6,337 bases of DNA from assembly GCA_026983685.1 (NCBI GenBank), contig JALSTO010000331.1, positions 1 to 6,337 on the forward strand, read 5' to 3'. A program made the translations under genes and the position numbers. Position 1 is the stretch's first letter. Each line of letters opens with the position of its first letter. This DNA comes from Aquificaceae bacterium (GTDB lineage: Bacteria > Aquificota > Aquificia > Aquificales > Aquificaceae). Positions 1 to 6,337 of the stretch are shown one piece after another. The notes below the pieces were generated by a model that ran no database searches, was not told the DNA's origin, and worked only from the letters and a program-made list of their open reading frames with translations.

Positions 1-930
1 GAGCTTGGATTTGCCCACGTGGGGCGTATAGACGAACTGATAGCCCCTCTTTATGTGCTCTTCCTTCCAGTAGTCTTCAAGGACCTTCCTGTATATAGCT
101 CCCCTCGGAAGCCAGAGGACGAGCCCCGCACCGACGTTCTCATCTATCATGAAGAATTCAAGTTCCCTGCCGAGCCTTCTGTGATCCCTTTTCTTAGCTT
201 CTTCGTAGAACCGGAGCCTCTGTCTGAGCTCTTTGTCTGTCCAGAAAGCCATTCCGTAGATCCTCGTTAGCTGAGGTTGATCCGCCCTGCCGAGCCAGTA
301 GGCACCCGATATTGATGTAAGCTTGAAGGCACCCGCCTTGCCAGTTGAGGGAAGGTGAGGACCCCTGCACAGGTCTATGAACTCCCCCTGCTGGTAAACG
401 GATATGACATCTTCGGGAGGTATCCTGTTTATTATGTCTATCTTGTACTTCTCCTTCAGCTTCTCAAAGAGCTTTACAGCCTCCTCCTTCTCAAGCTCCT
501 TCCTCAGTATGGGGTAGTCTCTCTTTATTATCTCCCTCATCTTCTCCTCTATCTTCGGAAGGTCCTCCTCAGTTATCCTGTGCCCCTCAACCTCAACGTC
601 GTAGTAAAAGCCCTCCTCTGTCGTAGGTCCGACCCCCAGATGAACCTTATCCGCTCCGTAGAGTTCCTTGAGAGCCTGAGCCATAATATGGGCTAAGGAG
701 TGCCTCATTATCTCCAAACTCTCAGGGTCTTCCTTCCTTATTGGCTTTATCTCACCCTCCTGGATTACGGGTGTCTGGAGGTCAAGTATCCTATCCCCTA
801 CCTTACCTCCGAGGGCATCCTCTATGCCCGCCTTCCTGAATACTTCTCCGAGAGGAGTTCCCTTCTCTATCTCAATCCCCTTTCCTTCTATCACCACCTT
901 CACTTTGTCCTTTACCTTCATAGTTCTCAT
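1..930 (-). CDS. thrS: Threonyl-tRNA synthetase, N-terminal 310 codons (3' end outside window)
   Basis: Class II synthetase that charges tRNA-Thr in the cytoplasm and hydrolyses mischarged Ser-tRNA-Thr. The open frame runs unbroken from an ATG at 930 off the left edge. Visible domains in order: TGS (about residues 5-68); the editing domain (about 70-225), with the HxxxH pair H77/H81 in RHSLAHIMAQA and the distal C188/H192 in DLCRGPH, so all four editing-site residues are present; and the start of the catalytic core, with WLPRGAIYR near 273-281 and the motif-1 helix. The zinc-binding catalytic residues and anticodon domain lie outside the window. The start is uncertain. Neither ATG at 930 nor ATG at 921 has a Shine-Dalgarno. 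A GTG at 903, preceded by AAAGGA (913-908), would begin just at the first TGS strand and suits a TAAAAT box at 936-931. It diverges from the WD40 gene. The family call is very secure. Confidence 0.96.
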   Translation of the reverse strand, partial: MRTMKVKDKVKVVIEGKGIEIEKGTPLGEVFRKAGIEDALGGKVGDRILDLQTPVIQEGEIKPIRKEDPESLEIMRHSLAHIMAQALKELYGADKVHLGVGPTTEEGFYYDVEVEGHRITEEDLPKIEEKMREIIKRDYPILRKELEKEEAVKLFEKLKEKYKIDIINRIPPEDVISVYQQGEFIDLCRGPHLPSTGKAGAFKLTSISGAYWLGRADQPQLTRIYGMAFWTDKELRQRLRFYEEAKKRDHRRLGRELEFFMIDENVGAGLVLWLPRGAIYRKVLEDYWKEEHIKRGYQFVYTPHVGKSKL

Positions 931-978
931 ATTTTACTATCTTAAGGATTGGGAGTAATACCGACGAGGGGGTATGTT
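931..978. promoter_or_regulatory. Divergent intergenic region of thrS and the WD40 gene
   Basis: These 48 bp separate the two divergent genes and must hold at least one promoter unless transcription starts inside a gene. On the minus strand TAAAAT (936-931) and TAAGAT (944-939) are possible -10 boxes for thrS. On the plus strand TACTAT (935-940), with TTTACC (911-916) 18 bp upstream, is a possible -10/-35 pair for the propeller gene. The candidate boxes of the two strands overlap, so the genes may compete for polymerase. All matches are 4/6 or 5/6, so individual boxes are tentative. Confidence 0.35.
965..972 (+). promoter_or_regulatory. Ribosome binding site of the WD40 gene
   Basis: A purine run, GAGGGGGT, ends 6 nt before the ATG at 979. 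It decides the start of the propeller gene: the in-frame TTG at 949 has no such site and would put ten extra residues in front of the signal peptide. Confidence 0.7.
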
Positions 979-1884
979 ATGGGAAGATTTCTCTGGGTTT
1001 TTCTTTTGGCACTATCTGTAGCCTTTTCCCAAACGGTCATAAATGCTCACAAGGGGGCTGTGAGAGACCTTGACCTTGCAGGTAAGTTCTTCGTAAGCTG
1101 TGGGGACGATGGACGGGTAAGGGTCTGGAACCTTAAGGGTAAGAAGATCCTTGATATAAAGAGCCACAGGGGTCAGGTCCTCTCGGTCGCCATAAGCAGG
1201 AGGGGATACGTAGCCTCCTCGGGTGACGACATGAAGATAAGGGTGTGGAGACTACCCCTCGGAAAGCTCGTAGCTGTGCTTACAGGGCATGAAGAGTATG
1301 TGCGAGCCCTCGCCTTCTCAAGGTACGGGAGGAAGCTTGCATCAGGGGACGACCTGTGGGAGATAAAGGTCTGGGACGCCCAGAGCTGGAAGCTCCTTAG
1401 AACCTTAGAGGGACATCAGGGGTGGATATTTTCCATAGACTTCTCGCCGGCGGAGGATCTGATAGCTACCGCGAGCAAGGATACCACCATCCGCCTCTGG
1501 TATCCCGACGGCTCTTCGGTTGTACTTAAGGGTCATAAAGACTACGTCTATGACCTCTCCTTTTCTCCAGATGGTAGCTACCTTGTTTCCGTCGGGAACG
1601 ACGGCTACCTCATATTCTGGGATGTCTATAAGGCTCAGGAGATAGCGAGGATAAAGGCTCACGAGGGAGCTGTCTATACGGTTGATTACTCGCCCGATGG
1701 AAGGTACGTAGCTACTGGAGGTTTTGACACAAAGGTTAAGGTCTGGGATGTGGAAAGTTTGAGACTCCTAAAAGTTTTCAGAGGGCACAAGGGCTCTGTA
1801 ACCAGGCTCAGATTCACTCCCGACGGGAAGAAGATAGTCTCTGGAGACGACAGGGGAAGGATAATTATCTGGAACCTCAGGTGA
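979..1884 (+). CDS. Exported seven-repeat WD40 beta-propeller protein
   Basis: A 301-residue protein. It has a short signal peptide: Arg3, a hydrophobic core at about 4-15, and likely cleavage after Ala-Phe-Ser (15-17). It should therefore act in the periplasm or outside the cell. The rest is seven WD40 repeats, read from the GH-type His to the WD-type Trp: H24/W50, H63/W90, H104/W132, H146/W174, H186/W214, H228/W256, H270/W298. Spacing is 26-28 residues within each and about 41 per repeat. The segment just after the signal peptide (18-23) can supply the last strand of blade 7, so one complete, closed seven-bladed ring is expected with no other domain. Such rings are protein-binding platforms and no catalytic residue is visible. 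The start is set by the strong Shine-Dalgarno at 965-972. The 3' end overlaps the convergent gene by 8 bp. The partner and exact function are unknown. Confidence 0.93.
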   Translation: MGRFLWVFLLALSVAFSQTVINAHKGAVRDLDLAGKFFVSCGDDGRVRVWNLKGKKILDIKSHRGQVLSVAISRRGYVASSGDDMKIRVWRLPLGKLVAVLTGHEEYVRALAFSRYGRKLASGDDLWEIKVWDAQSWKLLRTLEGHQGWIFSIDFSPAEDLIATASKDTTIRLWYPDGSSVVLKGHKDYVYDLSFSPDGSYLVSVGNDGYLIFWDVYKAQEIARIKAHEGAVYTVDYSPDGRYVATGGFDTKVKVWDVESLRLLKVFRGHKGSVTRLRFTPDGKKIVSGDDRGRIIIWNLR

Positions 1885-2152
1885 GCCTGTCAATCCTGTT
1901 GGATATAGCTATGACAAGCTCCCTTATCTTCTCAAGCCCTCTCTCAGGGTTCCTTCTTATCTCTTCGTAGTTTTCCCCGAGGCGGTAATAAAGGTCAAGG
2001 AGCTCGTAGTCGTAGTTGGACTTAATCAGAAAGGTCTCAAGGAACTTCCTGAGCCTGTAGTTGAGGTCGTCCACCCTGCTCTCCGTAGCTTCCCGCAGAG
2101 AGTCTATCTCTTCCATGATCTCGTAAAGCTCTTCTACCCTTAAGTCTTCCAT
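1877..2152 (-). CDS. Hypothetical 91-residue helical protein
   Basis: I do not recognise this protein. It is highly charged, rich in Glu, Arg and Leu, and looks all-helical. A first helix or coiled coil covers about residues 4-43, a short break follows at Ser-Asn-Tyr-Asp (45-48), then two shorter helices flank an Asn-Pro at about 68-69. There is no signal peptide, membrane segment or Cys, so a cytoplasmic location is likely. It is judged real because the ATG at 2152 has a perfect AGGGAGGG Shine-Dalgarno (2165-2158) 5 nt upstream, the frame is full length, and it fills an otherwise empty 260-bp slot. It is convergent with the WD40 gene (8-bp overlap) and divergent from dtd (46-bp gap with a shared TATAAT palindrome). 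A small coiled-coil adaptor is possible, but the sequence does not prove it. Confidence 0.78.
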   Translation of the reverse strand: MEDLRVEELYEIMEEIDSLREATESRVDDLNYRLRKFLETFLIKSNYDYELLDLYYRLGENYEEIRRNPERGLEKIRELVIAISNRIDRLT

Positions 2153-2182
2153 GATGTCCCTCCCTGATTTCTTTTATTAGGA

Positions 2183-2190
2183 ATTATAAT
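2183..2190. promoter_or_regulatory. Palindromic -10 box shared by dtd and the 91-residue gene
   Basis: ATTATAAT is its own reverse complement, so a perfect TATAAT reads on both strands: 2185-2190 on plus, 2188-2183 on minus. On plus, the start site would fall near 2197, just 2 nt before the dtd ATG. On minus it leaves a leader of about 25 nt containing the AGGGAGGG Shine-Dalgarno. No convincing -35 hexamer is seen at 16-18 bp on either strand, which weakens the call. Confidence 0.5.
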
Positions 2191-2198
2191 CCTCTCTC

Positions 2199-2645
2199 AT
2201 GAGGGTGGTTGTCCAGAGAGTAAGGGAATCCCGCGTGGTTGTTGATGGGAAAGTGGTCGGTGAGATAGGCCTGGGCGTAAATGTCCTCCTCGGTATAAGG
2301 AAGGGAGACACGCCCGAGGATGCTGAGAAGCTCGTTGCAAAGATAGCAAACCTGAGGATATTTGAGGACGAAAGGGGAAGGTTTCACTACTCCCTCCTTG
2401 ATGTGGGAGGCGAGGTTTTGGTGATATCCCAGTTCACCCTCTACGCTAATGTGAAGAAGGGCAGACGCCCGAGCTTTGAGCTTGCGGAAGAGCCACGGAG
2501 GGCTGAAGAGCTCTACAACACCTTCGTTGGGCTATTCAGGGAAACAGGTCTTAAGGTTGAAACAGGCATCTTCGGAGCCATGATGGACGTTTATATAAGG
2601 AACTGGGGTCCCGTAACCATCCTTCTGGACTCGGAAGCGCTCTGA
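2199..2645 (+). CDS. dtd: D-aminoacyl-tRNA deacylase
   Basis: Dtd hydrolyses D-aminoacyl-tRNAs (classically D-Tyr-tRNA) and, in the family, Gly-tRNA-Ala, freeing tRNA in the cytoplasm. The protein has 148 residues, normal for the family. It shows the diagnostic motifs: SQFTLYA (77-83), carrying the conserved Ser77, Gln78 and Thr80; KKGRRPSF (86-93); and NWGPVT (135-140), holding the Gly137-cisPro138 pair that inserts into the partner subunit's active site and rejects L-amino acids. The N-terminal MRVVVQRV is also typical, and the start at 2199 gives exactly the expected beginning. No Shine-Dalgarno lies at a usable distance. TATAAT ends 8 nt before the ATG, so the mRNA may be leaderless or nearly so. 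It heads a likely operon with the two unknown genes downstream (26-bp gap to the next). The call is secure. Confidence 0.96.
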   Translation: MRVVVQRVRESRVVVDGKVVGEIGLGVNVLLGIRKGDTPEDAEKLVAKIANLRIFEDERGRFHYSLLDVGGEVLVISQFTLYANVKKGRRPSFELAEEPRRAEELYNTFVGLFRETGLKVETGIFGAMMDVYIRNWGPVTILLDSEAL

Positions 2646-2646
2646 A

Positions 2647-2659
2647 CCTATCTTATAGG
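2647..2659 (+). other. Small hairpin between dtd and the 142-residue gene
   Basis: CCTAT (2647-2651) and ATAGG (2655-2659) form a perfect 5-bp stem with a CTT loop, starting 1 nt after the dtd stop codon. Its right arm shares two G's with the start of the Shine-Dalgarno (2658-2667) of the next gene. There is no T tract, so it is not a terminator. At high growth temperature a 5-bp stem would be weak, and chance is a fair explanation. Confidence 0.3.
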
Positions 2660-2671
2660 GGGAGGGTAATC

Positions 2672-3100
2672 GTGGAGGAAAAGAAGAGGACGATTATTGA
2701 ATGTGTAGGTCCCTGCATAAACAAGATAAAGGAACATTCAGAACTCAAGGAGCTTTACTCTAAACTTTCTAAACAGGAGGAGAAGATAGCCAATATACTT
2801 CCCCAGAAAATAGAGGACTACCACGATAAGATGAAAAACTACATAGAGGAACTCCTTGAAGAGATAAAGTCAAACAGGGAAACCTACGAGAACCTGAGCC
2901 CTGGTCCTCAGAGGGAGTCGGTAAAGCAGGACCTTGAGGACCTTGAGAGGGAGCTCTACTGCTGTCTTATGGAGGTTTTTGAGCTCTACCACTACTTCAG
3001 AACCCTTGAGGACCTCTCAGATCAGCATCTGGAGCAGGCGCTGAACATACCGGGAAGGCTTTTCTATGAGATACTCCTTGACCTCAAAGGCATTCGTTAG
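2672..3100 (+). CDS. Hypothetical 142-residue helical protein with four Cys
   Basis: I do not recognise this protein. It starts with GTG at 2672 behind a strong Shine-Dalgarno (GGGGGAGGGT, 2658-2667). It is Glu/Lys/Leu-rich and looks all-helical: helices at about 16-41, 44-73, 80-112 and 114-138, with a break at Ser-Pro-Gly-Pro (76-79). There is no signal peptide or membrane segment, so it is probably cytoplasmic. Four Cys are arranged as a CxxxC pair near the N-terminus (C11, C15) and a CC pair in the third helix (C97, C98). These could meet in a helical bundle to bind a metal or form disulfides, but nothing proves that. His/Tyr-rich stretches (DYH near 49-51, LYHYF near 105-109) add possible ligands. 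It lies 26 bp after dtd and its end overlaps the next gene by 35 bp, so it is likely co-transcribed and perhaps translationally coupled. Confidence 0.85.
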   Translation: MEEKKRTIIECVGPCINKIKEHSELKELYSKLSKQEEKIANILPQKIEDYHDKMKNYIEELLEEIKSNRETYENLSPGPQRESVKQDLEDLERELYCCLMEVFELYHYFRTLEDLSDQHLEQALNIPGRLFYEILLDLKGIR

Positions 3101-3636
3101 CCTACCGCTTTACTTCTTCCTGCTTTCCTGTTTTTCAAGCTCCCCTTCTCTACCTCCAGCTGAAACCCTTCAGGCTTACGTGAACGCCCTCATGACTGGG
3201 GACCTGAAGACAGCTATGGCTCTGAAGTACAGTGTGGCTGGAGACCTTGCTCTGATAAAGGAAGTTATAGGAGCTACTATCGTGCTTGCCATCCTTTACG
3301 TGACAATAAGGTTAACGGGTATGAACCCTTTCAGCACCATGCTTTCCTGTATGCTTATAGATAGGTACGTCTCGCCCCAGAACAGGAAGTACATCCTGTT
3401 AGCTATAGGTGTCTTCGTGATAGGCTCTGCCTTTTTCTTTTACAGGCTTCTGACTACCCTCCCCGTCAGGGTAGCGGTTGAAGCGGACAGATTGATGTTT
3501 GAGGGCGTTTCTGAGGTTGAGATCGCCGATACAAGGGTAAGCAAAGACAGGGCTGAGGTCTGGTATATAGTCTATTACAAGGACGGCAGGGAAAGGGAGA
3601 GGAAGGCAGAGCTCGTCCTTCAGGGTGGAGAGTGGC

Positions 3637-3653
<17 letters not shown>
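3066..3653 (+). CDS. Putative membrane lipoprotein, NTF2/DUF4878-like with an inserted TM pair
   Basis: Not recognised as a named protein. The 195 residues begin with a lipoprotein-type signal: Arg2/Lys8, a hydrophobic core at 10-20, and lipobox LLSC with Cys22, followed by a Ser/Pro linker. Residues 33-59 (AYVNALMTGDLKTAMAL) resemble the first helices of NTF2/DUF4878-type domains. Residues 132-195 resemble the beta-sheet half of that fold, ending in the usual Gly-Glu-Trp-Arg-Val. Between them sit two hydrophobic helices (about 61-82 and 109-129) joined by a basic loop (R82, R100, R107, K108). The positive-inside rule puts the loop in the cytoplasm and both flanks outside. The ATG at 3066 lies inside the preceding gene (35-bp overlap) and has GGGAAGG just upstream at usable spacing. 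The domain resemblance is from reading only, so it is tentative; the membrane and signal features are clear. Cys22 could instead lie in an uncleaved membrane anchor. Confidence 0.82.
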
Positions 3654-5144
<1,491 letters not shown>

Positions 5145-5148
5145 AGCC

Positions 5149-5640
5149 ATGGGCTTCAGGGAAACAGACCTTCCCGGTGTAGGAAAAAGGTACACTTTAG
5201 AGCTTAAGGGAGGAGGAGAGCTTACCCTGATAATCCATAACACCGGCAGGAGAGAGATCTACATAATAGAGGACGAGGAAGAAGAACCCACCTGTGTCAT
5301 ATCTCTGACAGAGGACGAGGCTAAGGAGCTCGGCTTCCTACTGGCGGGGACAACCTACCAACCCGTGGCTCCTGAAAAGATGGAGCTGATAATGAGGGAG
5401 ATGGTTATGGAGTGGGTGAAGGTGGGAGGTAAAGCGAGCTTTGTTGGGAAGACGATAGCTCAGGCTCAGATAAGGAAGAGGACGGGGGCATCAATAGTTG
5501 CGATAATAAGAAAGGAGAATATGTTCGTAAACCCGGACCCCAACGAGACAAGGATAGAGCCGGGAGACATCCTTGTCATAGCTGGAACGAGGGGACAGCT
5601 TAAGAGCTTTTTAGAATACTGCGGTGATTGTCACCTCTGA
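5149..5640 (+). CDS. khtT: K+/H+ antiporter regulatory subunit, KhtT-like (RCK_C domain)
   Basis: Cytoplasmic regulatory subunit expected to gate the CPA2 antiporter encoded just downstream. The 163 residues match KhtT length (about 165). The N-terminal part (1-72) begins with the family hallmark DLPGVGKRY (7-15), followed by LIIHNTGRREIY (27-38). A helical linker (about 75-90) leads to a TrkA_C/RCK_C domain (about 92-157) with a typical EPGDILVIAG (137-146) and the closing helix. In Bacillus subtilis KhtT this domain binds c-di-AMP; whether that holds here cannot be read from the sequence. An oddity is the C-terminal tail CGDCHL, a CxxC plus His as the last six residues. The ATG at 5149 is 4 bp after the guaB stop, with a modest GGTGGAG about 9 nt upstream, so coupling to guaB translation is likely. 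The khtU-like start follows 3 bp after the stop. Confidence 0.88.
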   Translation: MGFRETDLPGVGKRYTLELKGGGELTLIIHNTGRREIYIIEDEEEEPTCVISLTEDEAKELGFLLAGTTYQPVAPEKMELIMREMVMEWVKVGGKASFVGKTIAQAQIRKRTGASIVAIIRKENMFVNPDPNETRIEPGDILVIAGTRGQLKSFLEYCGDCHL

Positions 5641-5643
5641 GCC

Positions 5644-6337
5644 ATGGACCATCCCCTCACCCTCCTTCAGATAAACCTCCTCTTCATCCTCATGTTCTTC
5701 TCCGCCCACCTGCTCCGGAAGGTTCAGGTTCCGCCCATAATCTCATTCCTCCTCGTAGGCTTTCTTGCAAAATTCTGGATATCCCACGAGAGCACCCAGC
5801 CCCTTGAGCTTTTTAAGGAGGCTGGGATAATACTCCTCTTCTTCTTCATAGGCCTTGAGTATTCCTTTGAGCGACTTAAAGGTATGGTGGCTGTTTGGAA
5901 GCCGGGTCTCGTTGACTTTGCCCTGAACTTCTTTCCAGCACTATTTCTATCTCTCCTCTTCGGTTTTGACCTGATCTCCTCCCTGATACTGGCGAGCATG
6001 TTCTATCCCTCAAGCACCTCCATAGTTGCAAAGCTCCTCATGGATATGAAACGCCTCGCCTCTCCCGATGCTGAGCTCCTCATAGGACTGCTGATATTTG
6101 AAGACCTGATAGCGATAATCCTTCTCTCGGTACTCATACCGGTGAGCGAGTACGGAGCTTTAGAACCCAAGACCATACCTATCAGCCTTGCCAAGATTCT
6201 CCTCGTCTTGATTGTCTTTTACTTTATATACACCTTCCTTGTTCCGAGGTTAAAGGGGTGGCTGGACAGAGCCTCTGAGGAGGAGAGCTTTGTGTTCTTC
6301 CTTCTCGGTGGTGTTCTCGCCCTCGGGCTCTTCTTTA
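5644..6337 (+). CDS. khtU: CPA2-family K+/H+ (or Na+/H+) antiporter, KhtU-like, N-terminal 231 codons
   Basis: Inner-membrane cation/proton antiporter, partial: the frame is open at the right edge, and relatives have about 400 residues or more. Hydrophobic segments lie at about 8-22, 28-44, 58-72, 88-106, 109-121, 145-166, 180-200 and 215-231. Family marks are the QVPPIISFLLVGF helix (28-40), LLFFFIGLEYSFERLK (64-79), the unwound-helix motif SSTSIVAKLL (123-132), and FEDLIAI (152-158), whose Asp154 is the expected ion-binding and proton-coupling residue. The pairing with a KhtT-like gene supports K+/H+ exchange as the best guess, but Na+ cannot be excluded from sequence. The ATG at 5644 follows the khtT stop by 3 bp and has no Shine-Dalgarno, so it probably depends on translational coupling. 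Any C-terminal RCK domain would lie outside the window, so KefB/KefC-type architecture is not ruled out. Confidence 0.93.
   Translation, partial: MDHPLTLLQINLLFILMFFSAHLLRKVQVPPIISFLLVGFLAKFWISHESTQPLELFKEAGIILLFFFIGLEYSFERLKGMVAVWKPGLVDFALNFFPALFLSLLFGFDLISSLILASMFYPSSTSIVAKLLMDMKRLASPDAELLIGLLIFEDLIAIILLSVLIPVSEYGALEPKTIPISLAKILLVLIVFYFIYTFLVPRLKGWLDRASEEESFVFFLLGGVLALGLFF

Noticed and set aside
19..945. Plus-strand open frames opposite thrS (19-270, 355-696, 700-945)
   Set aside because: They are antisense to a clearly recognised ThrRS frame; their Leu/Pro/Tyr-rich translations carry no motif and have no ribosome binding site.
949..978. TTG start for the WD40 gene, giving ten extra N-terminal residues
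   Set aside because: No Shine-Dalgarno precedes it, while the ATG at 979 has GAGGGGGT and starts a clean signal peptide.
1405..1662. 85-codon minus-strand frame inside the WD40 gene
   Set aside because: Lies wholly within repeats 4 to 6 of the propeller and shows no ribosome binding site or motif.
1878..1889. CAGG-TGAG-CCTG inverted repeat as a terminator for the WD40 gene
   Set aside because: Only a 4-bp stem, spans the stop codon, and no T tract follows on either strand.
2184..2387. 67-codon minus-strand frame opposite dtd
   Set aside because: Antisense to the conserved N-terminal half of Dtd, with nothing to support it.
5724..6194. Minus-strand open frames of 91 and 63 codons opposite khtU
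   Set aside because: Shadows of a membrane protein frame whose CPA2 motifs are unmistakable.

Overview
The window is compact bacterial chromosome with almost no intergenic space. Codon use is rich in AGG, ATA, AAG, GAG and CTC, and the proteins are dense in Glu, Lys and Arg, as in hyperthermophilic bacteria. Together with the style of the ThrRS, IMPDH and Dtd sequences this suggests the Aquificales (Aquifex/Hydrogenobacter/Thermocrinis-like). That assignment is inference from residue and codon character, not from a database search. I see no RNA gene, insertion sequence, CRISPR array or phage gene.

Layout. (1) Positions 1-930, minus strand: N-terminal 310 codons of threonyl-tRNA synthetase (thrS), cut by the window edge. 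(2) Positions 979-1884, plus strand: an exported seven-repeat WD40 beta-propeller, divergent from thrS. (3) Positions 1877-2152, minus strand: an unrecognised 91-residue helical protein whose 3' end overlaps the propeller gene tail to tail by 8 bp. (4) Positions 2199-3653, plus strand: dtd (D-aminoacyl-tRNA deacylase), an unrecognised 142-residue helical protein, and an unrecognised 195-residue putative membrane lipoprotein that overlaps the gene before it by 35 bp; these look like one transcription unit. (5) Positions 3672-6337, plus strand: guaB (IMP dehydrogenase), then khtT-like and khtU-like genes for a K+/H+ antiporter regulatory subunit and its CPA2 transporter, packed with 3-4 bp gaps; the transporter runs off the window.

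Functional themes. Two genes serve translation fidelity: ThrRS, with its editing-site residues intact, and Dtd. guaB makes the committed step to GMP and heads a unit with a cation antiporter. The three small or unknown proteins and the exported propeller are the poorly explained part. No gene here forms an obvious defence or other novel multi-gene system.

The most useful second-look items are: perfect TATAAT boxes placed 6 and 8 nt before the guaB and dtd start codons, which predict leaderless or nearly leaderless mRNAs; the 195-residue lipoprotein, whose NTF2/DUF4878-like halves seem split by two membrane helices; and the Cys pattern of the 142-residue protein.
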